Source: Planctomycetota bacterium | GTDB lineage: Bacteria > Planctomycetota > Phycisphaerae > Phycisphaerales > SM1A02 | Assembly (NCBI GenBank): GCA_003671055.1 | Contig: QWPV01000003.1 | Span: 22,209-86,208, forward strand | Direction of reading: 5' to 3' | DNA length: 64,000 nt | Shown here: piece by piece, positions 48,701 through 56,934 of the stretch | Layout of the letters: every line of letters begins with the position of its first letter | Position numbering within the stretch: the first letter of the stretch is position 1 | Position numbers and translations under genes: made by a program | The notes under the pieces: generated by a model | The model's input: only the letters and a program-made list of their open reading frames with translations | Database searches by the model: none | Told to the model about the DNA's origin: nothing

Positions 48701-49173
48701 GCTTTCGCTGGGCGAAGCGCATGGAATTGCGGCATCAGTTCGACGATCGGTTCATCGTGACGATGGATGATGGCGTGGAAGTGTTGCACGCAGGGACCCG
48801 CGCAGATGACACGCTCTCGCTGCGCGCAGCGGTACTCGAAGCGGTGATGGATCGACCGCAAGTTGCGCAAAAGGCAGCGGCGACCGGCGACGAGACGCCA
48901 GAGCAGGGCGTGGATCTCGGTGGACCCGCGCAGCTCCTCTCGATCAAAGCCACGGGCCAAGTCTTCGTGCGCACGCCGCAGTACGACGTGGAGTGCGAGG
49001 AGTTTGATTACTCCATCGACACAGGCGTGGCGCGACTTCGTGCACGCGAAGGCCGCATGGTCACAATTCTCACGAAGGAATCTCCCACACCGATTCGCGC
49101 CGAAAGCGTCGTGTGGGATCTTCGCAATGGACGACTCACCGTCCAACGCGCGTCTGGTGCAGCAGCTCGATAG
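45772..49173 (+). CDS. Very large LptC/LptA-like (OstA-type) LPS transport protein
   Basis: 1133 residues. One N-terminal membrane segment (about 30-52, SLAFGVPAGAVALVVVLIAVNAG) is followed by repeated OstA-like beta segments along the whole protein, with motifs such as VTIEATEAQFDSVLGEVRCDRAVRV, LEGGVEIVRTKEGLRSTIRGDELNAF and FVRTPQYDVECEEFDYSIDTGVARLRA, of the OstA/LptC type. LptC and LptA are each under 200 residues in E. coli, so this protein could replace both and bridge the periplasm. It lies directly downstream of kdsC. Pro/Thr-rich linkers (about 270-305) separate parts. The assignment is from pattern and context. Confidence 0.8.
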   Translation: MSTSREQRALAEQRATMATRWRDFARRSPSLAFGVPAGAVALVVVLIAVNAGELDPVRERGNRLDGAVDILRPSAPTDTELQRSSANIGEQASLQLSDGAWIQVADEDGRLAQQYSAQRLEPLPASQLALTEPRVMMFLRDGRVITMESRSGVASVPQRALNSGTFKDDVVVRLFRPVEGASVDPTRDMPAVTIEATEAQFDSVLGEVRCDRAVRVTTDMGTFAGEGLSLVLDGDGDGLERLEVARATEPIRIDRAAKVLSSRRDARVAAPVVTTQPEPAIAILPNPTPAPATTTPPAIAVTPTPTAVTSETAIRAYKLVLEGGVEIVRTKEGLRSTIRGDELNAFFSLDSDSLDSKPPAVRAAVAPSPFMSSPASAITAIAFAQASDASVADLVTVSFGGRLVMTPAKDVALASHEDIRFEVIGRRVECFDAGTSTEIVCRKLRYELASERLDAIGDAEQPLRVRSARMSLDGEQFWMNQKTKTGRLEGAGRLRFARPAATAQPAARSSSVSIEFGTSESDMHTAFSWLGQVPNLLCMVASADPSAAVIVQATSIAPPVRAPVLFEHASQQLEIQWKDGVDLSFAGSADSPRLSGAKFVGSVVVTGREFTLDAGALDVRFDAEHEEQIESIIADGGAVVKRLGGGGLTSQRVELFLAQSKTGDAIPTRLVALGAIEASDARQTIWAESLDVSFAEKAAPADAIASKPADANALGADLGEVEVTAFVANRGVEVLLKEGARVYADVLEGNAAQRTLRLAGDDVAFVRGTVIADGLKVVTFDDTTRTARSEGPGRFRAFKEPIVMRDGRAPRPTADGKPAMEARWSESLLYGESDASKSTLELRGGVNVRSKPSAERSDAVDANVLQLELVGQEEGPQVKGAKGATGASGNRDVQHVVAKGTARLESRTWLDAARSGDPRVFRVTGEHIEYDLRTREGLVVGDGTLLVNIPSRVDALSAKPIELPASGVALGADGTTRFRWAKRMELRHQFDDRFIVTMDDGVEVLHAGTRADDTLSLRAAVLEAVMDRPQVAQKAAATGDETPEQGVDLGGPAQLLSIKATGQVFVRTPQYDVECEEFDYSIDTGVARLRAREGRMVTILTKESPTPIRAESVVWDLRNGRLTVQRASGAAAR

Positions 49174-49184
49174 GCATTCTCTTT

Positions 49185-49979
49185 ATGAACATCACGTACG
49201 CCTCGTATCTCAAGATTCCTGAACTGCTCGCGCTGCAAGTCCCTGCATCGAAAGATGCCAACGGGATTCCTGAGCACGACGAAACGCTCTTCATCATCAT
49301 CCATCAGGTGTATGAACTCTGGTTCAAGCAGCAACTCCATGAAGCGCGTCTCGTCGCGCGATCGCTGCGCGCGGGCGATGCTGTGCAAGCGTCTTCCACA
49401 CTTAAGCGCATGCTGACGATTCTCAAGACGATGGTCCAGCAGATTGATGTGCTTGAAACGATGACGCCGGTGTCCTTTCTGAGTTTCCGCAGTTTTCTCG
49501 CGAATTCCAGTGGTTTCCAGAGCGCGCAGTTCCGAGAGTTCGAGTTTGTCCTCGGCAACAAGAACCCACGCGTGTTGCAGCACAACCCTGAAGGCACGCC
49601 TGAGCACGCTGTCATCTTGGCGCAGTTTGCGGAGCCCACGCTCTATGACGCGTTCGCGCGTTTCCTCGCCAAGCTCGGACACGCAGTGCCGCAAGAGTTG
49701 CTCGATCGCGATGTTACGCAGCCGCCACAAGAATGGCCAGCGATGCAGGATCTGCTCTTGACGCTCTATCACGGAAATCCTGTCGAGCGACAAGTATGCG
49801 AGTTGCTCGTCGACCTTGACGAAGGCATTCAAGAGTGGCGCTATCGCCATGTGAAGATGGTCGAGCGCACGATCGGATTCAAGCAGGGCACCGGCGGAAG
49901 TCCTGGCGCCGCGTACTTGCGTTCCACCCTGTTCAACCCATTGTTTCCAGATCTTTGGGCGATCCGCACGAGGTTGTAA
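49185..49979 (+). CDS. kynA: Tryptophan 2,3-dioxygenase
   Basis: TDO is a haem enzyme that opens the indole ring of tryptophan to N-formylkynurenine. The 264 residues from ATG 49185 include IPEHDETLFIIIHQVYELWFKQ, FREFEFVLGNKN, the haem ligand His in WRYRHVKMVERTIGFKQG and TGGSPGAAYLRSTL. The start was chosen at NITYASYLKI, the usual beginning. It follows the LptC/LptA gene by 11 bases, an unusual place for a kynurenine-pathway gene, and no other kynurenine gene is in the window. Confidence 0.96.
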   Translation: MNITYASYLKIPELLALQVPASKDANGIPEHDETLFIIIHQVYELWFKQQLHEARLVARSLRAGDAVQASSTLKRMLTILKTMVQQIDVLETMTPVSFLSFRSFLANSSGFQSAQFREFEFVLGNKNPRVLQHNPEGTPEHAVILAQFAEPTLYDAFARFLAKLGHAVPQELLDRDVTQPPQEWPAMQDLLLTLYHGNPVERQVCELLVDLDEGIQEWRYRHVKMVERTIGFKQGTGGSPGAAYLRSTLFNPLFPDLWAIRTRL

Positions 49980-50012
49980 GCAGAGACACACACACACAGA
50001 TTGGGCGACAAC

Positions 50013-52553
50013 ATGAACGACGATCCATCACTTTCGCCGCAGTCGACGTTTCAACACACTGATCCCATCGCGTTACGCCATCGTGTGCGAGAGCTTGAAG
50101 CACTGCTTCGAGCGAACGGCATACCTCTGCCTCCGGTCACGCCACTCGTCGCGCCGCCGCCACCCATCGAACGGCGCACGCCCACCGTGGAGCTGCCGCA
50201 AACTCCAGAGATTGCGACCGATGTCGTCGAGCGATTCATCGGCGTAAAGATCGCAGCAGTTGCGGGCGCACTCGCGGTCCTCGGCGCGATTGGGTACTTC
50301 ATCAAATTCGCCATTGATACAGGTCTTTTCGGGCGACTTGCGCCTGAAGTGAAGTTCGGATTGAGTCTCGCGCTCGCCGCACTCTTCCTCGTTGTTGCTG
50401 AACGGGTTCGTGTGCGACGCAGCCTTGATGCATCCATCGCACTCTATAGCGCGGGCGTTGTTTCACTCTTCGGCGCAGTCTTCGGCGGCGTGTTCGTCCT
50501 GCAACTTTTTGGACCCATGAGCGCAGTGCTCATGGTGACTGGCACCGCGCTGGTGGGTGCAGCGATTGCGGTGCGGAGCACGTCCGCGATGGTCGGTGTG
50601 CTCGCCCTCATCGGTGGACTTGCGCTTGGCGTCGTGAATGGCTTCGACGAAGGCGCAGTACTCAGCGGCATCGAGTTGACGACAGTGCTGCTGCTCGCCG
50701 TCATGATGACCGCACTTGGCCCGCTGCGATTTGCGCGCATTCGTGATGCGGCACTTCTCGGAGGAACGCCGATTCTTTTGGCGTGGTCGATCGAATCCCA
50801 CGCCTCACCCATCGAACGCGCGATCTTTATCGTGCTGTGGTGGGGGATCTTCGCAGGCAGTTGTATGTTCGAAGCGATTCGTGGACGGAGTGCAATGGAC
50901 AACGCAATCACACTTGCCGCAGTGAGCGCTGCGGCATTGATTGGATCGATCGGCGCAACCGGCGGAGGATCAGATCTTTCCGATCCGCTCGCGTATCTGC
51001 CGCTCCTCATCGGCGCTGGACTCGCGGTCGCAGCGGTGCAGTTGCGCGCGATTGGTGCAGGCAGCGACGATGAAAACGCGCCAGGCGAAGACATCGTGGA
51101 CTCTGGCGCCGCTGCGTGCAGAATGCTCGGCATCGCGGCATTTGGCGCTGCGCCGATTGCGTTGCTCACTGCACTCGGTGTCTTCTTTGACGGCGCAGCG
51201 ATTGCCATCGCCGCAGCAGGCGGAGCGACGCTTCTCGCATTCTCGACATCAAGGCTCCGCGTCTACGCGCTCATTCCTGCATGCGTGATCACGACACTCG
51301 TCGCGGCCATCGCCACGTTTGTTGAATTCCTGATGGGGCTCTTTGGTGGTGCAAGCGCGAGGAGCATGTGGCCGAGCGAGACATCTTCCATCACTGGTGC
51401 ACTGCGTGATCTTCTCGCATTGCGATTCTTCACGCCGCAGATTGGCGCGGCTGTTGCAGCAGTGCTCTTGTTCCTTCCGCTCTTCTTTGGCACGTGGCCA
51501 AGATTGCTCGCGAGCGCGATGGGCGCGACTGCAAGTCTTCTCGTTGTTTTGCTCATGGTCACGATGTGTGGACCATGGATGGGAAGCGCGCTGTGCGCTG
51601 CACTTGTCTTCATCCTCGTCTTACTACCGCAAGTCACGCCGCGATTGACTGCGACGCCACGCATGTGCCTCGCGATCCTGTTCGCTGCACTCGGTCACTT
51701 CGCGTGGTGGGGAGGCGCGATCTACGCATGGTCGGTGTATCCCGATGGCAGCGTGCATCACGCATGGACCGCGTTGACCGCAGGGATTTCTTGCGCGGGG
51801 CTGCTCGTCCTTCGCGACTTGTATGCGCCAGAGCGCCGTCTTTGGATCGACGGCATAGTCGCGCTGACTGCGACCGCGATCTGCAGCTACATCGTGTGCG
51901 CAACAGTGGAGAACGCAAATCACGACGCGTCCTTCACGATCATTGCGTTGGTCCTCACTATGTCAGCTTGCAGCATGGTGATTGCTGCGGTGGCGCGCAT
52001 CGTGCGTTCCTATGGACTCGGTTGCGTCGCGTTCGTTCCTGTGACTCCGTCGATCTTTCTCATCCTCATCGTTGCAGCCACAGTGCTCTTCGCACCCATC
52101 GCGCACGCCGGCGGTTTCACGCTGTGGTGGATCGCGGCAGCATTCGTGCCGCTCGCAGCAGTGCTGTTCGCTCGAACAATGGTGCGCGCGCTCGGTGAAG
52201 CCAACACATCAACGCCATCGACAAAGCGCGCGCTGCTCACACTGCTGCTCGCGATGTTCGTCGCCTCATCTACAGTTTCAATCAGCGCACTCTGCGATGG
52301 ACGACCACCTGCCCCAGTGCTCATCGCGATCCTCGGCCTCTCCGCAATCTGCTTCCTTTACTGGGGCTTCAAGTGCGCGATCGCACCTGCGCGCTGGGTT
52401 GGTCTCAGTCTGCTCGCGCTGCTCGCGTTTCGCTTGATCGTCGTCGACCTCTCCCAAACCGCGACCATCGTGCGCGTCGCTCTGCTCTTTGCAGCAGGCC
52501 TCGTGCTCGTCGGCACCAGCATCGCCTACGCAATGTGGAAACCGAAAGTGTGA
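50013..52553 (+). CDS. DUF2339 polytopic membrane protein
   Basis: 846 residues. A short polar N-terminus with a coiled-coil stretch (IALRHRVRELEALLR) and a Pro-rich linker precedes more than 20 predicted membrane segments, typical of DUF2339. The conserved opening of this family is present: VVERFIGVKIAAVAGALAVLGAIGYFIKFAIDTGLFG. Function is unknown. The ATG at 50013 is 33 bases after TDO, with a (CA)n run just before. A TTG four codons upstream is less likely. Confidence 0.82.
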   Translation: MNDDPSLSPQSTFQHTDPIALRHRVRELEALLRANGIPLPPVTPLVAPPPPIERRTPTVELPQTPEIATDVVERFIGVKIAAVAGALAVLGAIGYFIKFAIDTGLFGRLAPEVKFGLSLALAALFLVVAERVRVRRSLDASIALYSAGVVSLFGAVFGGVFVLQLFGPMSAVLMVTGTALVGAAIAVRSTSAMVGVLALIGGLALGVVNGFDEGAVLSGIELTTVLLLAVMMTALGPLRFARIRDAALLGGTPILLAWSIESHASPIERAIFIVLWWGIFAGSCMFEAIRGRSAMDNAITLAAVSAAALIGSIGATGGGSDLSDPLAYLPLLIGAGLAVAAVQLRAIGAGSDDENAPGEDIVDSGAAACRMLGIAAFGAAPIALLTALGVFFDGAAIAIAAAGGATLLAFSTSRLRVYALIPACVITTLVAAIATFVEFLMGLFGGASARSMWPSETSSITGALRDLLALRFFTPQIGAAVAAVLLFLPLFFGTWPRLLASAMGATASLLVVLLMVTMCGPWMGSALCAALVFILVLLPQVTPRLTATPRMCLAILFAALGHFAWWGGAIYAWSVYPDGSVHHAWTALTAGISCAGLLVLRDLYAPERRLWIDGIVALTATAICSYIVCATVENANHDASFTIIALVLTMSACSMVIAAVARIVRSYGLGCVAFVPVTPSIFLILIVAATVLFAPIAHAGGFTLWWIAAAFVPLAAVLFARTMVRALGEANTSTPSTKRALLTLLLAMFVASSTVSISALCDGRPPAPVLIAILGLSAICFLYWGFKCAIAPARWVGLSLLALLAFRLIVVDLSQTATIVRVALLFAAGLVLVGTSIAYAMWKPKV

Positions 52554-52567
52554 ACGATCGCGCCCTT

Positions 52568-52581
52568 CCTCCTGCAGGAGG
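52568..52581. repeat. Perfect 14-bp palindrome between convergent genes
   Basis: CCTCCTGCAGGAGG lies 14 bases after the DUF2339 stop and 2 bases before the ferredoxin stop. It may form a cruciform or a small bidirectional terminator, although no T-run follows. Confidence 0.75.
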
Positions 52582-52583
52582 CG

Positions 52584-52982
52584 CTAGTGCGGGACTTCTT
52601 TCACGGCGTTGCGGTTCCATGACGGGACGCGCACGACGATCGGCTGCGTGCCTTTGATTTCGCACTGGCAGGCGAGTCGTGAATTGCGTTGGATGCCGGG
52701 GGCTTCTTCGACGCGGTCGTCTTCGTCTTCGGTTGAGCCTTTGATTTGATCCATGCCGCTTTCGACATAGATGTGGCATGTTGAACATGCGCAGACACCG
52801 CCGCAAGCGTGTTCGATGTTGATGCCGTGTTCGAGTGCGAGTTCGAGCAGTGATTCGCCTTCGCCACCCATGCAGGTCCATTGCTTTTGCGCAGTGCCTG
52901 TGAGCGCCTCTGCGTCTTCAAGTTCAAAGGTCACGCTCACAATGGGCGGACCGTGCGGATGATCAGAGTGCTTCATGTGCAT
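52584..52982 (-). CDS. [2Fe-2S] ferredoxin (ISC/adrenodoxin type)
   Basis: 132 residues. The cluster ligands are CGGVCACSTC and the later Cys in RLACQ, the pattern of Isc-type Fdx and adrenodoxin (CGGSCACSTCH... LxCQ). The segment SLLELALEHGINIEHACGG is typical. An electron donor in Fe-S cluster assembly or other redox routes is likely. The N-terminal 20 residues are His-rich and extra. The start may be 52982 or the second Met at 52976. It is convergent with the DUF2339 gene. Confidence 0.9.
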   Translation of the reverse strand: MHMKHSDHPHGPPIVSVTFELEDAEALTGTAQKQWTCMGGEGESLLELALEHGINIEHACGGVCACSTCHIYVESGMDQIKGSTEDEDDRVEEAPGIQRNSRLACQCEIKGTQPIVVRVPSWNRNAVKEVPH

Positions 52983-53046
52983 GGGCGTGATCTCAATCTA
53001 GGCGTCGCGAATGCGGCGTCTGCAAATTCGGACGCAAGTGTAGGGG

Positions 53047-53052
53047 TACACT
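53047..53052 (+). promoter_or_regulatory. -10 box of rlmN, near leaderless
   Basis: TACACT is followed by 9 bases and the GTG at 53062. No Shine-Dalgarno is visible. Confidence 0.4.
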
Positions 53053-53061
53053 TGAACTGTA

Positions 53062-54189
53062 GTGCACGACCCAACGAGCGAATCTGTTGTTTTTCCGCAC
53101 CCGCTCGGTTGTACCCGTGACGGGTTCGTTGCGGCGGCAGCGTTGTTGCCGCGCGAGATTCGACCCACGCCGTACCACGCATTGCTTGCGTATCGCGCGT
53201 TGTTTCGCAAGGGGACAATGCCCGCATTTGCGCCGTTTGATGTGCATCCAGTGGTACGGGAGTCACGCGAAACGCTCGAAGATCGCGAGGGCCATGGTCC
53301 GATCGAGACGATTAAGTTTGTGTTGCAGCACAGCGATGGACTCGAAACGGAATCCGTGATCATTCCCATGATTCGCGCCGACCGCGTAACGACGACGCTG
53401 TGCGTGTCGAGTCAAGTGGGCTGCGCGATGGGTTGCACGTTCTGCGAAACCGGACAGATGGGCTTGATGAAGAGCCTCACGGCGGAGCAAATCGTGATGC
53501 AGTGGTGGGTGTCGACGTACATCGTCGGCGTGCGACCAAAGAACATCGTGTTCATGGGGATGGGCGAACCCACCGACAACCTCGATGTTGTGCTCGACTC
53601 GATTCAGATTCTCGTCGGTCACGATGGCGGATGCGTTCCCGCGACGAACATCACGATCTCGACTGTGGGGAACCCACACGGCATCGCGCGTATCGGCGAA
53701 CTTGTCAATCAGCACGGCTTCCACAAACTCAATCTCGCGGTGAGCCTGAACGCGCCCAACGATGCGATTCGTAGTTCGATCATGCCAGTGAATCGCGCGT
53801 GGAACATGGAGACTCTGCGGGATGCGATCGTCGCGTTTCCGAAATTCGGCAAGGGCGCGATGTGTATCGAATACGTCTTGATTCCTGGCGTGAATGATGC
53901 GCAAGAGCATTGCGACGAAGTGTGCGAGTTTCTCAAAGGCATTCGTTGCTCACTCAATGTGATTCCCTACAACCCGCGGAGAAATTCGCCGTGGGGCGCG
54001 CCGAGTGAGGAGTCGGTGTTGGCGTTTATTGCGCGAGCAATCGCGAATGGACAATTCACGAAACGTCGCGGAACCAAGGGACGTTCGCAGATGGCTGCAT
54101 GCGGTCAACTCGGTAACGAAGAGATTCGCAAGCGAAAGTTTGTGGGACTCGGTGTGTCTGCAGAGTCTGCGCGGGAGTCCACGCCGTGA
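53062..54189 (+). CDS. rlmN: 23S rRNA (adenine-C2)-methyltransferase, RlmN family
   Basis: RlmN is a radical SAM enzyme that methylates A2503 of 23S rRNA and some tRNAs. The cluster motif is CAMGCTFCETG (CxxxCxxC), followed by LTAEQIVMQWW, VFMGMGEPTDNLD, and LAVSLNAPNDAIRSSIMPVNRAW. The methyl-carrier Cys is in the C-terminal AACGQL. It is 375 residues, the family size. The RlmN/Cfr split cannot be settled by eye, although RlmN is far more usual. The 3' end overlaps the ABC exporter start by 4 bases. Confidence 0.9.
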   Translation: MHDPTSESVVFPHPLGCTRDGFVAAAALLPREIRPTPYHALLAYRALFRKGTMPAFAPFDVHPVVRESRETLEDREGHGPIETIKFVLQHSDGLETESVIIPMIRADRVTTTLCVSSQVGCAMGCTFCETGQMGLMKSLTAEQIVMQWWVSTYIVGVRPKNIVFMGMGEPTDNLDVVLDSIQILVGHDGGCVPATNITISTVGNPHGIARIGELVNQHGFHKLNLAVSLNAPNDAIRSSIMPVNRAWNMETLRDAIVAFPKFGKGAMCIEYVLIPGVNDAQEHCDEVCEFLKGIRCSLNVIPYNPRRNSPWGAPSEESVLAFIARAIANGQFTKRRGTKGRSQMAACGQLGNEEIRKRKFVGLGVSAESARESTP

Positions 54190-56132
54190 GTATCCGACGC
54201 GCTGGGAAATCAAGTCGACAACGGTTTGGCGAGTATCGCGAAGAACTCGCGAGCCGACCGATCGGCGCACGGCCGAGCGACACGGTGGGCGTAAAAGCGA
54301 AGACCGCGCGCGCGAGAGCGTTTGGTGCACTGCTTCGCGCGTACTTGCGCATGCTGCGTGCGGAGCGTCGCACGATGTTTCTCGCACTTGGCACGCTTGC
54401 GACCGCGACACTGCTTGGTCTCGCGCCACCTGCGTCGGTGAAGATTGCGGTCGATTGTGTATTCGGCACTGAACCAGCGCCGAGTTGGTTGACGGCGGTG
54501 GGAGCGTGGTTTGTGACGGGCACGCTCTCGCCAAGCGGACTGCTCGCAGTCCTTGCCGCGATCACGCTGACCGTCATCGCTGTGAAAGTCGCGGTTGGAC
54601 TTGTGGGTCGTCATCGGGCAACGCAGTTAGGCAAGCGCATTCAAGCGCGCGTGCGAAAAGCAGCCTTTCAGAAGGCAATTCGATTGCCACTGCCTCGCGT
54701 GCAGCAACTTCGCGCGGGCGGTGTTGCGAGTCTCTTGCGTGAAGACGCGGGCGCGGCGGGCGAGTTGGTGTTCGGTCTGCTCTACAACCCATGTCGCGCA
54801 GCGATTCAACTCATCGGCTGCATCACAATTCTTGCGTTCACCGACTGGCGACTCCTTGTCGGCGCGTTGCTCTTGCTTCCGATGGTGTGGTACAGCCATC
54901 GCACATGGATCGGTCGCATTCGTCCGATTTATCGTGATCTCAAAAAGGTGCGCGACGAAACCGACGGGCACGCGGCGGAAAGTTTCAGTGGTATTCGCAT
55001 CGTGCGAGGCTTTGCGCGCGAAGGGGCAGAGGGCAATCGCTTCGTGCGCAACATCGGCGTGCAAGCGCGCACCGAGATGTTTGTGTGGTGGTGGTCGCGC
55101 GCCGTCGAGATTTCGTGGGAGCTCTTTGTGCCACTCGCGACTGTCGCGCTGCTCTGGTACGGCGGTACGCAAGTGGTTGCGGGCGTCCTCACTGCTGGCG
55201 ACCTCGTGATGTTCCTCACCTATGTGACGATCTTGCTCGGTCCGCTTGAAGTGCTTGCGAACACGGCGACGAATCTTCAGACGCAACTTGCGGGACTTGA
55301 TCGCACGCTGGATTTGCTCGACGAGCCAGAAGAGTTCGACGGCGCGCGCGGCACGATGCCTGTGCGTGCGTCAATGGTGCGCGGCGATATTCGATTCGAC
55401 AACGTGAGTTTCAACTATCCAAACAGCGATCGCCGCGTGCTTGAGCGCGTGTCCTTTGATGCGAAGCGGGGATCCGTCATCGCGCTGGTGGGGCGTTCCG
55501 GCGCAGGCAAGACGACGCTTACGAATCTCGTCGCGCGGTTTTACGATCCAGTCGAAGGCAGCATTTCGCTCGACGGTGCGAACATCCGCGATCTCTGCCT
55601 TGAGGAGTATCGAAGTTTGCTCGGCATTGTTGAGCAAGATGTGTTCTTGTTCGATGGAACGCTCGCGGAGAATATTGCGTATGCGCGACCGAGTGCGACA
55701 CTTGCGGACATCAAAGAAGCAGCGCGTGTGGCGCGTGCGGACATCTTCATCGAACGATGTGAGATGGGCTACGACACGCGAATCGGCGAGCGCGGCGTAC
55801 GGTTGAGTGGCGGGGAGCGGCAGCGATTGGCGCTCGCACGCGCAGTGCTGGCGAATCCGCGCATTCTCATTCTCGATGAAGCGACGAGCAGCCTCGACAC
55901 CGAGAGCGAACGCTTCATTCAAGCAGCGTTGAAGGAAATTTTTCCAGGACGCACAAGCTTCGTCATCGCGCACCGACTCTCCACGATTCAAGAAGCGGAT
56001 CTCATTCTTGTGCTTGAGGACGGGCGCGTCGTCGAGCACGGTACGCATGAAGAACTCATGCAGACCAGCGGTCACTACGCAAAGATGGTCACGCTGCAAA
56101 CGGAACCGATTCGCGTGAAGTCAACCTCCTGA
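54186..56132 (+). CDS. ABC exporter, MsbA-like (membrane and ATPase domains fused)
   Basis: 648 residues: a basic N-terminal extension (about 1-55), a six-helix exporter domain (about 60-355) and a nucleotide-binding domain (about 385-640). Walker A is GRSGAGKTT, Q-loop is GIVEQDVFLFDGTLAENI, ABC signature is RLSGGERQRLALARAV, Walker B is ILILDEATSSLDTESE and the switch His is in IAHRLSTI. This is a half-size exporter like MsbA or a lipid/drug exporter. In a genome with several LPS genes, lipid A flipping is possible but unproven. It overlaps rlmN by 4 bases. Confidence 0.93.
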   Translation: MSIRRAGKSSRQRFGEYREELASRPIGARPSDTVGVKAKTARARAFGALLRAYLRMLRAERRTMFLALGTLATATLLGLAPPASVKIAVDCVFGTEPAPSWLTAVGAWFVTGTLSPSGLLAVLAAITLTVIAVKVAVGLVGRHRATQLGKRIQARVRKAAFQKAIRLPLPRVQQLRAGGVASLLREDAGAAGELVFGLLYNPCRAAIQLIGCITILAFTDWRLLVGALLLLPMVWYSHRTWIGRIRPIYRDLKKVRDETDGHAAESFSGIRIVRGFAREGAEGNRFVRNIGVQARTEMFVWWWSRAVEISWELFVPLATVALLWYGGTQVVAGVLTAGDLVMFLTYVTILLGPLEVLANTATNLQTQLAGLDRTLDLLDEPEEFDGARGTMPVRASMVRGDIRFDNVSFNYPNSDRRVLERVSFDAKRGSVIALVGRSGAGKTTLTNLVARFYDPVEGSISLDGANIRDLCLEEYRSLLGIVEQDVFLFDGTLAENIAYARPSATLADIKEAARVARADIFIERCEMGYDTRIGERGVRLSGGERQRLALARAVLANPRILILDEATSSLDTESERFIQAALKEIFPGRTSFVIAHRLSTIQEADLILVLEDGRVVEHGTHEELMQTSGHYAKMVTLQTEPIRVKSTS

Positions 56133-56202
56133 AGCTTGGTGCATTTCAAACGCGCCGCCGCATTCACTGCAACATTGCGTGCCTTCTATCACTGCCAACA
56201 CT

Positions 56203-56874
56203 TCAGACTGACGCAAACACCTTGCCATCAGTGACGCTGAACAAGCGCACGCCCTCGCCTCGTTCCATGCGGACGCCGCGACAGTTTCGCGAGAACGCGG
56301 GGAGCGTGATGCGTTGCAGCGCGTCGTCGACGGCGAAGACTGGCAAGGTCACGCGCCTACTTCCCACCGCGACGCTCAATACAGGATGCACATGTGTGGC
56401 GATCGTCCAGCACGCACGCTCGGATGGAGCTTCGGTGGGCGTCGATTCAAACTTGAATCGTTTGCCGCCCGTAGACGAAGCTTCGAGTGCGAAGGGTTCG
56501 CGCGCTGTTGTCACGAACCACTCAGGAGGAAGATTGCGGGTTCGACGCGTCTGCCGTGCTTCGACAAGCGTGAGCGGAAGCGGAAGTTGCGCGCGAAATA
56601 CGCCGAATGCGTCATGCGCGCCTTCGAGCGCGGGAGAGTTTGGAAGTGGAAGTTCGCCCGCGATCACAATGCGAAGTGCAGATGCACGGAATGCAGCGCG
56701 TTCGAGTCGATGGATTGCTTCCTCGTCCATCGGGTGGTCTTGATCGACGCCGCTCGGATGAATCCCTGCTAGGACGAGTGTCTTGGAATGCGGAAAGCAC
56801 ATTGTGCGCTCCGCCATCAAGATGACTTCGGTGCCACCGAGGATGAGATTGACATCAGCCGCCTCCGTGCGCAT
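56203..56874 (-). CDS. PdeM-like phosphoesterase-fold protein, catalytic residues lost
   Basis: 223 residues whose C-terminal half follows the PdeM (ligase-associated DNA-repair phosphoesterase) pattern: THVHPVLSVAVGSRRVTLPVFAVDDALQRITLPAFS, comparable to the usual GHxHPx...RLPCFx...LVLPAFG. The N-terminal metal motifs are not kept: the D-x-H motif reads AGIHPSG, the GDLxH motif reads AGELPLP, and no GNHD is present. Such a protein would not be an active metallo-phosphoesterase. No ligase or Lhr-type gene is next to it. It lies convergent to the ABC exporter and divergent from the nitrilase gene. Confidence 0.55.
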   Translation of the reverse strand: MRTEAADVNLILGGTEVILMAERTMCFPHSKTLVLAGIHPSGVDQDHPMDEEAIHRLERAAFRASALRIVIAGELPLPNSPALEGAHDAFGVFRAQLPLPLTLVEARQTRRTRNLPPEWFVTTAREPFALEASSTGGKRFKFESTPTEAPSERACWTIATHVHPVLSVAVGSRRVTLPVFAVDDALQRITLPAFSRNCRGVRMERGEGVRLFSVTDGKVFASV

Positions 56875-56920
56875 AGTGCGAAGGATACCGCGTGCTGCTG
56901 CCGTGGATCATCACAGGCGC

Positions 56921-56926
56921 TACGCT
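56921..56926 (+). promoter_or_regulatory. -10 box of nitrilase-family gene, likely leaderless
   Basis: TACGCT is followed by 8 bases and the ATG at 56935, no Shine-Dalgarno. Confidence 0.4.
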
Positions 56927-56934
56927 TTCAATCT

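Noticed and set aside
49983..49999. (CA)n dinucleotide run before the DUF2339 gene
   Set aside because: Only about six to seven units, close to chance in size, and no sign of a role. It is mentioned in the gene entry only.
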